Shown here: positions 27,536-35,197 of the stretch, one piece after another
Numbering within the stretch: the first letter of the stretch is position 1
Layout: each line of letters opens with the position of its first letter
DNA from: Pseudomonadota bacterium
Lineage (GTDB): Bacteria > Myxococcota_A > UBA9160 > SZUA-336
DNA: 64,000 nt
Direction: 5' to 3'
Assembly: GCA_003247575.1 (NCBI GenBank)
Contig: QJZC01000010.1
Span: 1-64,000, forward strand
The notes under the pieces: generated by a model
The model's database searches: none
Told to the model about the DNA's origin: nothing
Seen by the model: the letters and a program-made list of their open reading frames with translations, nothing else
Program-made: the position numbers and the translations under genes

Positions 27536-29488
27536 ATGGCTGAGGGGACAGGCGCCAGCTCTGGCGCAAACGAGACGAGCAGCGCGGCGGCGTCCGGGGC
27601 CGCAAACATCGCGGGTGCAGGAGGCGACTCCGAGCAACCCCGCCCCAATTCGGGGAACCACGATATCGAGTCCGTCGTCATTCGCTTCGCGGGCGACTCG
27701 GGCGACGGCATGCAGCTGACGGGCAGCGAGTTCACCCGCGCAGTCGCGGTCAGTGGCAACGATATCGCGACCTATCCCGACTTTCCCGCCGAGATCCGAG
27801 CGCCTGCCGGCACCACGTACGGCGTCTCCGGGTTCCAGCTCCAGTTCTCGAGTCTGGATATCTTCACTGCTGGCGATTCCCCGGATGTTCTCGTCGCGAT
27901 GAATCCTGCGGCGCTCGCCACGAATCTCGAGGACCTCGTCCCGGGCGGCACGGTGATCGTCGACTCCGGCGCATTCAAGACGAAGAACCTCAGTCTGGCC
28001 GGCTACGACAAGAATCCGCTCGAGGACGGCAGCCTTCAGAGCTACCACCTGGTTCCGGTCGACATGAGCAAAGCCGTGACTCTCGCGCTCCAGGGCAGCG
28101 GGCTCTCGACGCGCGATGCTCAGCGTACGCGCAACTTCTACGCGCTGGGCCTCGTGTTCTGGCTCTACGGACGGGATCCCGAAGCTCAGGCCGACTCGAT
28201 CGAGGCGAAGTTCAAGCGTCGTCCGGAGATCGCAGAAGCCAACGTGACGGCGTTTCGTGCCGGTTACAACTTTGGCGAGACGGTGGAGCTGTTGCCGGCT
28301 CCGGTACGCGTTCCGAAGGCCGACCTGCCGCATGGGCGCTACCGTCGGATCACGGGCAATGAGGCGACGACCATGGGGCTGGCGGCGGCTGCGCTGCTCG
28401 CCGACCGTCAGATGGTCTACGCCAGCTATCCGATCACGCCGGCCTCCGCGATTCTCGAAGGGCTGGCGGGCTATCGACGCTATCCCGTTACCGCCTTCCA
28501 GGCGGAGGACGAGATCGCAGCCGTGACGGCCGCGATCGGTGCCTCCTTCGGCGGCGCGATCGGTGTCACGGGGACTTCCGGCCCGGGTATGGCGCTCAAG
28601 CAAGAAGGCATCGGACTGGCCGTGATGGCGGAGCTGCCGCTCGTGATCGTCAACGTTCAGCGGGCGGGTCCCTCCACCGGAATGCCGACCAAGCCGGAGC
28701 AGGCAGATCTGTTCCAGGCCCTGTACGGTCGCAACGGGGAGTCTCCCGTGGCCGTCGTGGCGCCGGCTACGCCGGGTGAGTGCTTCGATCTGGCCATCGA
28801 GGCGGTGCGGCTTTCGGTAGAGCACATGTGCCCGGTGGTCTATCTCTCGGATGCGTCACTCGCGAATGGGGCGGAGCCCTGGAAGCTGCCGGATCCCAAG
28901 CAGTTGGCGCCGATCCAGGGCCGGGAGCTCCCCGATCTGGAGGGCTTTGCCCCCTACGCGCGCGATGAGCAGTCTCTGGCTCGCTACTGGGTCTCACCCG
29001 GTGCGCCAGGCTTGGAACATCGAATCGGTGGGTTGGAGAAGGCCGACTTCACCGGCGGGATCTCCTACGATCCAGCTAATCACGAGCACATGACCGAGAT
29101 CCGGCAGGCGAAGATCGATCGCATCGCGGACCGGCTGCCTCCGGCTGAAGTCTTCGGGGCTCAATCCGGCGATGTGTTGCTCGTGGGCTTCGGCAGCACG
29201 TACGGCGCGCTACATCAGGCAACTCAGCGCTTGGTCTCCGATGGGTATTCCGTCGGCCACCTGCACCTCCGCTACCTCAACCCGCTGCAGTCGAACGTCG
29301 AAGAGGTTCTTCGGAGCTTCCGCAGGGTCATCGTCGCCGAGCTCAACCGCGGACAGCTCCGAATGCTGCTGCGCAGCCGCTTCCTCGTGGATGCCCACGG
29401 GTTGAACAAGGTTCGCGGTCAGCCGTTCAAGGTGCGTGAGGTCTACGAAGCCGGCTTGTCTGCAATCGCCTCCGGTCAGGAGAACTGA
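27536..29488 (+). CDS. korA: 2-oxoacid:acceptor oxidoreductase, fused gamma/alpha subunit
   Basis: 650 residues. With KorB it forms 2-oxoglutarate (or related 2-oxoacid):ferredoxin oxidoreductase, which decarboxylates the oxoacid to its CoA ester and reduces ferredoxin. Residues 1-45 are low-complexity Gly/Ala/Ser. The gamma domain follows (IRFAGDSGDGMQLTGSEF, IRAPAGTTYGVSGFQL), then the alpha domain from about 270 (ITGNEATTMGLAAAALLAD, SYPITPASAILE, TGTSGPGMALKQEGIGLAV). The ATG is chosen by the downstream fold, and no strong ribosome site precedes it. korB begins three bases after its stop. Substrate specificity among 2-oxoacids is inferred. Confidence 0.93.
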   Translation: MAEGTGASSGANETSSAAASGAANIAGAGGDSEQPRPNSGNHDIESVVIRFAGDSGDGMQLTGSEFTRAVAVSGNDIATYPDFPAEIRAPAGTTYGVSGFQLQFSSLDIFTAGDSPDVLVAMNPAALATNLEDLVPGGTVIVDSGAFKTKNLSLAGYDKNPLEDGSLQSYHLVPVDMSKAVTLALQGSGLSTRDAQRTRNFYALGLVFWLYGRDPEAQADSIEAKFKRRPEIAEANVTAFRAGYNFGETVELLPAPVRVPKADLPHGRYRRITGNEATTMGLAAAALLADRQMVYASYPITPASAILEGLAGYRRYPVTAFQAEDEIAAVTAAIGASFGGAIGVTGTSGPGMALKQEGIGLAVMAELPLVIVNVQRAGPSTGMPTKPEQADLFQALYGRNGESPVAVVAPATPGECFDLAIEAVRLSVEHMCPVVYLSDASLANGAEPWKLPDPKQLAPIQGRELPDLEGFAPYARDEQSLARYWVSPGAPGLEHRIGGLEKADFTGGISYDPANHEHMTEIRQAKIDRIADRLPPAEVFGAQSGDVLLVGFGSTYGALHQATQRLVSDGYSVGHLHLRYLNPLQSNVEEVLRSFRRVIVAELNRGQLRMLLRSRFLVDAHGLNKVRGQPFKVREVYEAGLSAIASGQEN

Positions 29489-29491
29489 TCC

Positions 29492-30520
29492 ATGAATGCT
29501 CCCATCGATTCATCCAAGCTCAAGTACACCAAGAAGGATTTCGTCTCCGATCAAGACGTGCGCTGGTGTCCCGGCTGTGGGGATTACGCGATCCTCGCGC
29601 AGGTTCAGAAGGTCATGCCCGATCTGGGGATTCCGAAGGAGAAGATCGTCTTCGTCTCTGGGATCGGATGTAGCTCGCGCTTCCCGTACTACATGGATAC
29701 GTACGGGTTCCACACGATCCATGGACGTGCTCCGGCCATCGCCTCGGGATTGCGACTGGCGCGCAAGGATCTTTCCATCTGGGTCGTCACGGGCGATGGC
29801 GATGCGCTCTCGATCGGCGGCAATCATTTGATCCATGCCTTGCGGCGCAACATCGGCATCAAGATCTTGATGTTCAACAATCGCATCTACGGGCTCACCA
29901 AGGGGCAGTTCTCTCCCACGTCGCAGCGCGGCCAGGTCACGAAATCCTCACCCGGTGGGTCGGTGGCGTCTCCGTTCTCTGCTCCGTTCCTGGCGCTCGG
30001 TGCGCAGGCCACATTCGTCGCACGCAGTGTGGACACCGACACGCAGCACCTCCAGCAGATGATCAAGCGCGTGGCGGAGCACAAGGGGACCGCATTTCTC
30101 GAGATCTACCAAAACTGCCCGGTGTTCAATGACGGCACCTTCGCGGAGCTCAAGGATCGCAGCACGAAGGCCGAGCAGCTGCTGGAGCTCGAACATGGCC
30201 AGCCTCTTGTCTACGGGACAAACCGGAGTCGGGCGATCCGTCTGAATCCGAAGTCGCAGACTCTCTACTCGGCCGATGCCTCCGGGCAGGACGGCGGAGT
30301 CGAGCTGGTTCACGACGAGCAGGCCGTGAACCCTGCAATCGCCTCGTTGCTGGCACAGCATCCTCAACCGGGCATGCCGACGCCGATCGGCGTATTCCGC
30401 GCGCTGGATGTTCCCACCTTCGAGGAGCAGACCTGGCGGCAGAGCAACTCCGAGATCGAGCAGAAGGGTGCGGGAACCCTCGACGAGCTGCTTGATGCAG
30501 GGGATCGCTGGGACCTCTAG
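29492..30520 (+). CDS. korB: 2-oxoacid:ferredoxin oxidoreductase, beta subunit
   Basis: 342 residues. It is the thiamine-diphosphate-binding subunit paired with korA. RWCPGCGDYAIL (about 25-36) and SGIGCSSRF provide the Cys residues seen in the family, and the ThDP/Mg motif is GDGDALSIGGNH with FNNRIYGLTKGQ following. The upstream AGGAG within the end of korA and the three-base gap show one operon. No separate ferredoxin-like delta subunit is adjacent, as usual for the two-subunit oxygen-tolerant type of KorAB found in many aerobes and chemolithotrophs. Confidence 0.95.
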   Translation: MNAPIDSSKLKYTKKDFVSDQDVRWCPGCGDYAILAQVQKVMPDLGIPKEKIVFVSGIGCSSRFPYYMDTYGFHTIHGRAPAIASGLRLARKDLSIWVVTGDGDALSIGGNHLIHALRRNIGIKILMFNNRIYGLTKGQFSPTSQRGQVTKSSPGGSVASPFSAPFLALGAQATFVARSVDTDTQHLQQMIKRVAEHKGTAFLEIYQNCPVFNDGTFAELKDRSTKAEQLLELEHGQPLVYGTNRSRAIRLNPKSQTLYSADASGQDGGVELVHDEQAVNPAIASLLAQHPQPGMPTPIGVFRALDVPTFEEQTWRQSNSEIEQKGAGTLDELLDAGDRWDL

Positions 30521-30556
30521 CGGTCAGCGTTCAGCGGTTTTCTCGTATCGCTTCCG

Positions 30557-30958
30557 CTACTGGGGCTTAGGCGCGCTGTCGGAGCAGCGAGTTGCACCCA
30601 CCTCGAGCAGGGTGAGTAGCTCGGGAGGTGGTGCCGTCAGCTTCAGCTCGACGATTGCGATGAAGGGGCCAGGGCCGACCTGGACTCCGGGCCCGGTGAT
30701 GTAATCTCCGGACCCGAGCTTGGCCACGAGGGAAACCACCCCTGGGGCTCCAGCTTGGCCCTTGACTCGATACTCTGCGTCCAGTGCGCCCGGACGGAGC
30801 TGCCATTTCTCCAGCTTGACCACTTCGACCCGGCAAGAGGGCGCCCCCGATCCACCTGCGCAGCTTGCGAGCAGCATGTAGGCGGCGGCGCTGATGACGT
30901 ACCGGAGCGATGTGCTCCGCGAGTTGCGTCTGCGAGGGCGGGCGACGAGGGCGCGCAT
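30557..30958 (-). CDS. hypothetical lipoprotein
   Basis: 133 residues. A positively charged N-terminus (RPRRRNSR) and hydrophobic stretch end in a perfect lipobox LLASC with Cys33. The mature part has a short Gly/Ser linker and about 90 residues of alternating hydrophobic pattern (VVSLVAKLGSGDYITGPG, FIAIVELKL) suggesting a small beta fold. GGGAGAA lies upstream of the ATG at normal distance. It is convergent with korB. No family is recognised and the role is unknown; a surface or periplasm-facing lipoprotein is inferred. Confidence 0.75.
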   Translation of the reverse strand: MRALVARPRRRNSRSTSLRYVISAAAYMLLASCAGGSGAPSCRVEVVKLEKWQLRPGALDAEYRVKGQAGAPGVVSLVAKLGSGDYITGPGVQVGPGPFIAIVELKLTAPPPELLTLLEVGATRCSDSAPKPQ

Positions 30959-31124
30959 GCTGCTTCTCCCAAAGAATGGTTGGCGTGCCGCCGAATTCTA
31001 GCGTGTCATCGCGCAGAGGGTTCTCAAGCCGGAGACGGATCGCTAGCATACCGCACGAATACAGCTCGGCTGCGCAGGCGCACGCCTACCGAGGCGCTCG
31101 TGGGGCCGGAGAAGAGGACGAGAC

Positions 31125-31232
31125 GTGGAGCAGAATGCTTTCGATTTGATGGTGCTCTTTGGTGGCTTCATGGCGGTCATGGGGCTGCCCGTCGGGATCG
31201 GGATCATCGCTGTGGTGATGGATCGCGAGTAG
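31125..31232 (+). CDS. 35-residue small membrane protein
   Basis: A short frame starting at GTG with GAGG seven bases upstream. It encodes MEQNAFDLM, then a continuous hydrophobic segment of about 22 residues (FGGFMAVMGLPVGIGIIAVV) and a polar end MDRE, the layout of a single-pass membrane peptide. The stop TAG is followed within 100 bases by the Nif3-family gene on the same strand. The ribosome site, spacing and amphipathic ends support a real gene, but there is no homologue I can name and no other evidence of expression. It could be a regulator or subunit of a membrane complex. Confidence 0.55.
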   Translation: MEQNAFDLMVLFGGFMAVMGLPVGIGIIAVVMDRE

Positions 31233-31322
31233 ACCGCGTCTCCCGCCAGCAGGATCATCCTCGCGACTTCATGCCAGGGCTACCGACCTGTGGCAGAGGA
31301 AGAGACTCCGCAAAGGGACTCG

Positions 31323-32420
31323 ATGTCGAAGCTTCGCGTAGCGGACATCGTCGCTGCCCTGGAGCGGCGCGCGCCCACATCGCATGCCGCCCGCTGGGAT
31401 CCGGTGGGGCTGCAGTTTGGAGATCCCGCTCAGCCGGTGGGCCGGCTGGCTCTCTGCCATGAGGTCACCGAGGCGGTGGTCGACGCGCTCGAGGCGTCAC
31501 CCGTCGACGTTGTCGTCTCCTATCATCCTCTGCTGTTCCGGCCCACCACGCGCTTGGTGGCGGGAGCGACGGTGGAGGGGCGCGCTCTGCGACTGATGCA
31601 GGCGGGGATCTCGCTGATCGTCGCGCACACCAATCTCGACGCCGCCGAGGGGGGGACGGCCGATGCCTTGGCCGAAGCTCTCGGCCTCGATGCGAATGAG
31701 GGCTTTGGGCCCGTAGAACCAGCAGACTCGCGAAAGCTGGTTACCTTTGCTCCTGCAGAGGCTGCGGACAGGATTCTCGACGCCGTGGTTCGCGCTGGTG
31801 GAGCGAAGATCGGTCTCTACACGCACTGCTCGTTTCGCGCCGAAGGAACCGGAACCTTCTTTGCCGGCGAGGGCACGGTGCCGGTGACCGGTGCAGCTGG
31901 CGCTCTCAATCGTGAGCCCGAGCTACGGCTCGAATGCGTCGTGCCTGTAGGCTGTGAAGAGGCCGTGATCGGGGCGCTCGTGCATGCGCATCCCTATGAG
32001 GAGCCTGCATACGATCTGTATGCTCGGCGCGCCGAGTCTGGCTTGATCGGGCGCCTCGGTCGGGTCCCGCCGGGAACGCGACTCTCGGATTTGATCCTGC
32101 GTGTGCGCGAGGGGCTTGGCGATCCGCCACTGCGAGTCTGCGGAGCCTGGAGTCGCCCCCTCGAGCGCGTCGCCGTGATTCCCGGTGCGGGTGCTGACTT
32201 TCTCGATCTCGCGCGACGTCTGGGTGCGGACTGTGTCGTCACCGGTGACCTGCGGCATCACGAAGTGCGTCGTGCGCAGGATGCGGGGCTCTGTGTGATC
32301 GATGCGGGGCACGTCCCGACGGAGCGACCTGGGATGGAGCGTCTTCTGGCTGGCTTGGCCGTGCTCGGAGCTGAGCTCGTGAATCTGCTCGAGCTGGATC
32401 CTGACCCCTGGAGCGGCTGA
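31323..32420 (+). CDS. Nif3-like dinuclear metal-centre protein
   Basis: 365 residues with a PII-like/CutA-like insert, the long form of the Nif3/YbgI/YqfO family. Metal ligands are in VSYHPLLFRP, IVAHTNLDAAEGG, VTGDLRHHE and DAGHVPTE. The inserted middle domain is VTFAPAEAADRILDAV through PYEEPAYDLY, as in long forms. The biochemical role is unsettled: some members are called GTP cyclohydrolase I type 2 by annotation only. The ATG at 31323 follows AAAGGGA; a GTG 11 codons upstream is an alternative. Often such genes sit with zinc-ribbon or RNase-related partners; none is here. Confidence 0.9.
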   Translation: MSKLRVADIVAALERRAPTSHAARWDPVGLQFGDPAQPVGRLALCHEVTEAVVDALEASPVDVVVSYHPLLFRPTTRLVAGATVEGRALRLMQAGISLIVAHTNLDAAEGGTADALAEALGLDANEGFGPVEPADSRKLVTFAPAEAADRILDAVVRAGGAKIGLYTHCSFRAEGTGTFFAGEGTVPVTGAAGALNREPELRLECVVPVGCEEAVIGALVHAHPYEEPAYDLYARRAESGLIGRLGRVPPGTRLSDLILRVREGLGDPPLRVCGAWSRPLERVAVIPGAGADFLDLARRLGADCVVTGDLRHHEVRRAQDAGLCVIDAGHVPTERPGMERLLAGLAVLGAELVNLLELDPDPWSG

Positions 32421-32465
32421 GGGGAGCAGGATGATGCTGCGGATTCTTCGGGCTGGCCGGCCGCT

Positions 32466-33032
32466 CTACCCCGCGAGGTCGCGCCCCTCGCTGTCGATCA
32501 AGCGCTGCAGCCGGGTGATCTGGCCTGAGTCGGGATCGCAGACTCGCGTCACCCAGTCCTGAACGTACTGGAAATCGAGGTTCTCGTTCGAGGCGTAGAT
32601 CACCTCGGCGATGTCTCGCCAGTCCTTCTCGCGGTCGAAGATGATCTTGTAGATGATCAGATCTTCGGCGCTGAGGACGTGGATTCTGTCACCGCCGAAA
32701 TCTACCTTGCGCCGCCGCTGCATGGAGCTCTCGTGCAGAGGATCGTAGGCGAAGAACACATCGATCGGTGTGCGCTCCCAGAATAGGCGAATCTGGCCGT
32801 CGCGTTGGATGCGAACGGAGGCCTCGGGTGCGACGATCGAAACGCCGATCGAGCGCAGTGCATCGAGCACACGATCCGCCTGCGACACGGGTACGAAGAC
32901 GTTCAGGTCGATGTCCGCGGTCGCGCGCGGCGTGCCATAGTATGCGAGCGCATTGGCGCCTCCGAATGCGTGCGGGATCTGCGCAGATTCGAGCGTCTGC
33001 TCGATCACCACGATCTTCTCGTCGAAGAACAT
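32466..33032 (-). CDS. nucleotidyltransferase of the AbiEii/MNT type
   Basis: 188 residues. The N-terminal domain has the polymerase-beta-like pattern FGGANALAYYG with GG at 24-25 and the metal-binding pair Asp40/Asp42 in ATADIDLN; a third carboxylate is probably in PIDVFFAYD. The segment FDREKDWRDIAEVIYA is the C-terminal helix typical of AbiEii-like enzymes. Members act as antitoxin or toxin by transferring nucleotides to proteins or tRNA. It begins three bases after the stop of the gene upstream, forming an operon. Whether it is the toxin, the antitoxin or a housekeeping enzyme cannot be told from sequence. Confidence 0.85.
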   Translation of the reverse strand: MFFDEKIVVIEQTLESAQIPHAFGGANALAYYGTPRATADIDLNVFVPVSQADRVLDALRSIGVSIVAPEASVRIQRDGQIRLFWERTPIDVFFAYDPLHESSMQRRRKVDFGGDRIHVLSAEDLIIYKIIFDREKDWRDIAEVIYASNENLDFQYVQDWVTRVCDPDSGQITRLQRLIDSEGRDLAG

Positions 33033-33035
33033 GGA

Positions 33036-33581
33036 TCAGCTTTCGGGCGCATCGCGCGGATCTGAATCTCCGCGTCGAACCGATGCGAGTCGGGGCCGCG
33101 ATGCGAATCGAGGATACGGCTGGCGGGGGCGCTCACGCACGGCTTTGCGCGAGGTGAGGATGCGATCCGCGGTGCGCAGCAGCCCGCGCAGCGCGCGACC
33201 GCGTTCTTGCTCGGATTGTCCGATCCAGTCGACTGCATCTTCGAGGTGTTCCGGAGTCGGGCTGGCATCGAGCGCGGCGAGCTCCGAACGGAGCAGGCCG
33301 ACGAGGCCGGGGTCGAGGTGTCCGCCGCGTCGGAGCTTGGCCAGCAGTGCGCGGGCTTCGGGATCGCGACGTCGGAGGGCGACCGGAACGCCGAGCTCCC
33401 TGGCGCGCTCGCGCAGGGCGTGGCGGTCGAAGGGGCGCGTCGCCCGTGCCTCGGCCCGATCGAGTAGCTCGGGTGTGAGGCTTCCTGTGAAGCTGACCAG
33501 TGCGCGCTGCCGCGGTCCTCGCGCGGTCGTCACGCACTCTCGAATCTCGATTCGATTTCGTTGGCGCCGGATCGAAGCCAT
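33036..33581 (-). CDS. hypothetical partner of the nucleotidyltransferase
   Basis: 181 residues, very basic and helical, with no recognised domain. The N-terminal segment MASIRRQRNRIEIRECV followed by GPRQRALVSF may be a short beta-strand part; the rest is Arg/Ala/Leu-rich helices (EQERGRALRGLLRTADRIL). ATG 33581 was preferred to one five codons upstream. It is immediately upstream of, and almost touching, the nucleotidyltransferase gene, and an inverted repeat lies before it, so it may be the DNA-binding or partner component of a toxin-antitoxin-like pair. That role is inference from gene order. Confidence 0.65.
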   Translation of the reverse strand: MASIRRQRNRIEIRECVTTARGPRQRALVSFTGSLTPELLDRAEARATRPFDRHALRERARELGVPVALRRRDPEARALLAKLRRGGHLDPGLVGLLRSELAALDASPTPEHLEDAVDWIGQSEQERGRALRGLLRTADRILTSRKAVRERPRQPYPRFASRPRLASVRRGDSDPRDAPES

Positions 33582-33928
33582 GCTGTGAGCTCCCAAGGCC
33601 TCGGCGGCCCGGTGGCCTTCATTGCTCCACCAGTACTATCGAGTACTAGACTAGTGCTCTTGAGGACTGAGTGCAATCCAGCGCGCGATCTGCGGCTCCG
33701 CGTCGAGCAGCCAGCCTGCAGGGGCTGTGCAGGCGAGCGGTAGGGCACACAGACGCCACACCGGGCTGGCGCCGCTGTGTTGTCTCGTCACAGTGTCGAG
33801 AACGCGGCAGGCAGATTCGACGTCCGGGGAAGGCATGAAGCCTGCATTCGATTGCTCTGAACTTTCGATCTGGGGTCGGTTGCCTGTCGTGGGTGGCTGC
33901 CCCCCGACATGGATGCGAGGGCAGCCCG
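33582..33928. promoter_or_regulatory. divergent region between the nucleotidyltransferase pair and the hemerythrin-like gene
   Basis: 347 bases with no supported gene apart from the operator candidate at 33642-33658. The part at 33630-33665 is AT-richer than its surroundings and is the likely promoter of the two-gene operon reading left. No specific promoter is seen for the rightward gene. Confidence 0.45.
33632..33658 (-). promoter_or_regulatory. operator candidate upstream of the nucleotidyltransferase pair
   Basis: Two AGTACT palindromes (33632-33637 and 33642-33647) stand ten bases apart, and the second is the left half of an inverted repeat AGTACTAG-A-CTAGTGCT (33642-33658) with seven of eight pairs matched. 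It lies about 60 bases before the operon start, a position suitable for autoregulation as in many toxin-antitoxin operons. The regulatory role is inferred. Confidence 0.5.
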
Positions 33929-34420
33929 ATGACGGAGAGCGCCGTACTCAGAACTGACTCCGAGAGGCGAACGGATGGCGGCGGGGCTCCGAGCAAGCCG
34001 CCGCTACAGCGCATCTGGTCGCAACACGTTGTCTTGCATCGTTCGGTTCGCGCGGTCGACCAATGGATCGACGGCCTGGGCGAAGAGGATTCTCTCGACC
34101 TTGGAGTTCAGCTACTCGAGCAGCTGGAGCACGTCTTGCCGGAACACTTCGCGCTGGAAGAGCAGGGGGGATACTTCGCTGACGTCTTGAGCATCGCGCC
34201 GCAGTTCTCGAGCTGGGCGGCGGAGCTGCAGGCAGAGCATTCGAGGCTGATCCCCAGACTCGATGCCATTCTCAGCGAGCTGCGGGGGAAGGTGCGGGAT
34301 CGCGCGCGCCTGCTCGCGGAAATCCGCGACTTCGTCCGCTGCATTCACGAGCACGAGGCCGGAGAGACCGAGTTGGTGCGTGAGGCCTTTCGTGGCAGCA
34401 CGCTTCAGCGCAGCGCGTAG
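33929..34420 (+). CDS. hemerythrin-like (HHE domain) protein
   Basis: 163 residues. After about 35 Ser/Arg-rich residues comes a four-helix bundle with spaced His and Glu: WSQHVVLHRSV, VLPEHFALEEQGGYF, LQAEHSRL and CIHEHEAGETELV. These match the H...HxxxE...H...HxxxxD/E layout of HHE cation-binding proteins that hold a di-iron centre for oxygen, NO or iron handling. The ATG at 33929 is preceded by GAGGG. It is cytoplasmic, with no membrane segment. It is alone on this strand, divergent from the nucleotidyltransferase pair. The function is a family-level guess. Confidence 0.82.
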   Translation: MTESAVLRTDSERRTDGGGAPSKPPLQRIWSQHVVLHRSVRAVDQWIDGLGEEDSLDLGVQLLEQLEHVLPEHFALEEQGGYFADVLSIAPQFSSWAAELQAEHSRLIPRLDAILSELRGKVRDRARLLAEIRDFVRCIHEHEAGETELVREAFRGSTLQRSA

Positions 34421-34535
34421 CGGAGCTGCTTCACCGCGAGGTTCTGTGCCTGTGCCTCAAGGTCGATCGGAGCGGGAGCGCCATCCGAGAAAGTGGCGGG
34501 AGTGAGCGCTTCGCCTGGGGGTGCCCGCGTGATGC

Positions 34536-34579
34536 CACCGGATCAGCATCCCTCCGGGCACCGGATCAGCGTCCCTCCG
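34536..34579. repeat. 23-base-period direct repeat
   Basis: CACCGGATCAGCATCCCTCCG at 34536-34556 recurs at 34559-34579 with a single A-to-G change. It is non-coding, in the short convergent gap between the hemerythrin-like and CBS genes. Confidence 0.7.
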
Positions 34580-34641
34580 AGGGGTGGGCTGCGTTGATGA
34601 GTACCCCCAGGAGATGCCGAACGTTGCCAGACTGCGCGGCT

Positions 34642-35043
34642 CTATTTCAGTGAGCCGTTCTCGAGGGCTACCCGAAGCAGGTCAAAAGGAGTAATGATTC
34701 CGAGGATCGATCCATCTCGCTCTACGATCACCCGGTGAACGTTGCCATCGAGCATGATGCGTGCGACCTCTTCGATGGAAGCTTCGGGAACAACGCTGAT
34801 GACCTCGCGAGTCATCACATCCTGCACGGTGAGGGACTCGTCGACCTCCGACCGCGCATCCATCTTCTCTGCGAACGCAGTGATGATATCCGTCTTGGAT
34901 GCGACGCCAACGAGGACGCCATCGTTGGTCACGACCGGGGCACCACTTACCTCTTCTGCAGTCAAGAACTCCTCGAACTGTTGAATCGAGAGTTCCGGAC
35001 TGACGACCGCAACACCTGTGCGCATGACTTGCTTGGCGTTCAT
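34642..35043 (-). CDS. CBS domain pair protein
   Basis: 133 residues consisting of two tandem CBS motifs: MRTGVAVVSPELSIQQFEEF with GAPVVTNDGVLVGVASKTDI, and MTREVISVVPEASIEEVARIM with HRVIVERDGSILGIITPFDLL. CBS pairs bind adenosine-containing ligands such as AMP, ATP or SAM and act as energy sensors. The ATG at 35043 has GGAGGGG eight bases upstream. There is no catalytic or membrane domain. It lies downstream of the P-type ATPase on the same strand, 154 bases away, so it may be separately expressed. Confidence 0.92.
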   Translation of the reverse strand: MNAKQVMRTGVAVVSPELSIQQFEEFLTAEEVSGAPVVTNDGVLVGVASKTDIITAFAEKMDARSEVDESLTVQDVMTREVISVVPEASIEEVARIMLDGNVHRVIVERDGSILGIITPFDLLRVALENGSLK

Positions 35044-35197
35044 TGTTGATTCCCCTCCGAACTCGGAGTCATCCATCTATTCACCAGATCGTAGCACTTT
35101 GTAGGGATTTGTCCGCCGAGTTTCGTGGCTCGTAGCGCAATGAAGCGGGCGTGTCTCGCATGATCGGCGCGTACGTGGAAGTCCGATCGAACGGCCA

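Noticed and set aside
27524..28825. 433-codon minus-strand frame opposite korA
   Set aside because: Antisense shadow of korA; the sense gene has full oxidoreductase motifs.
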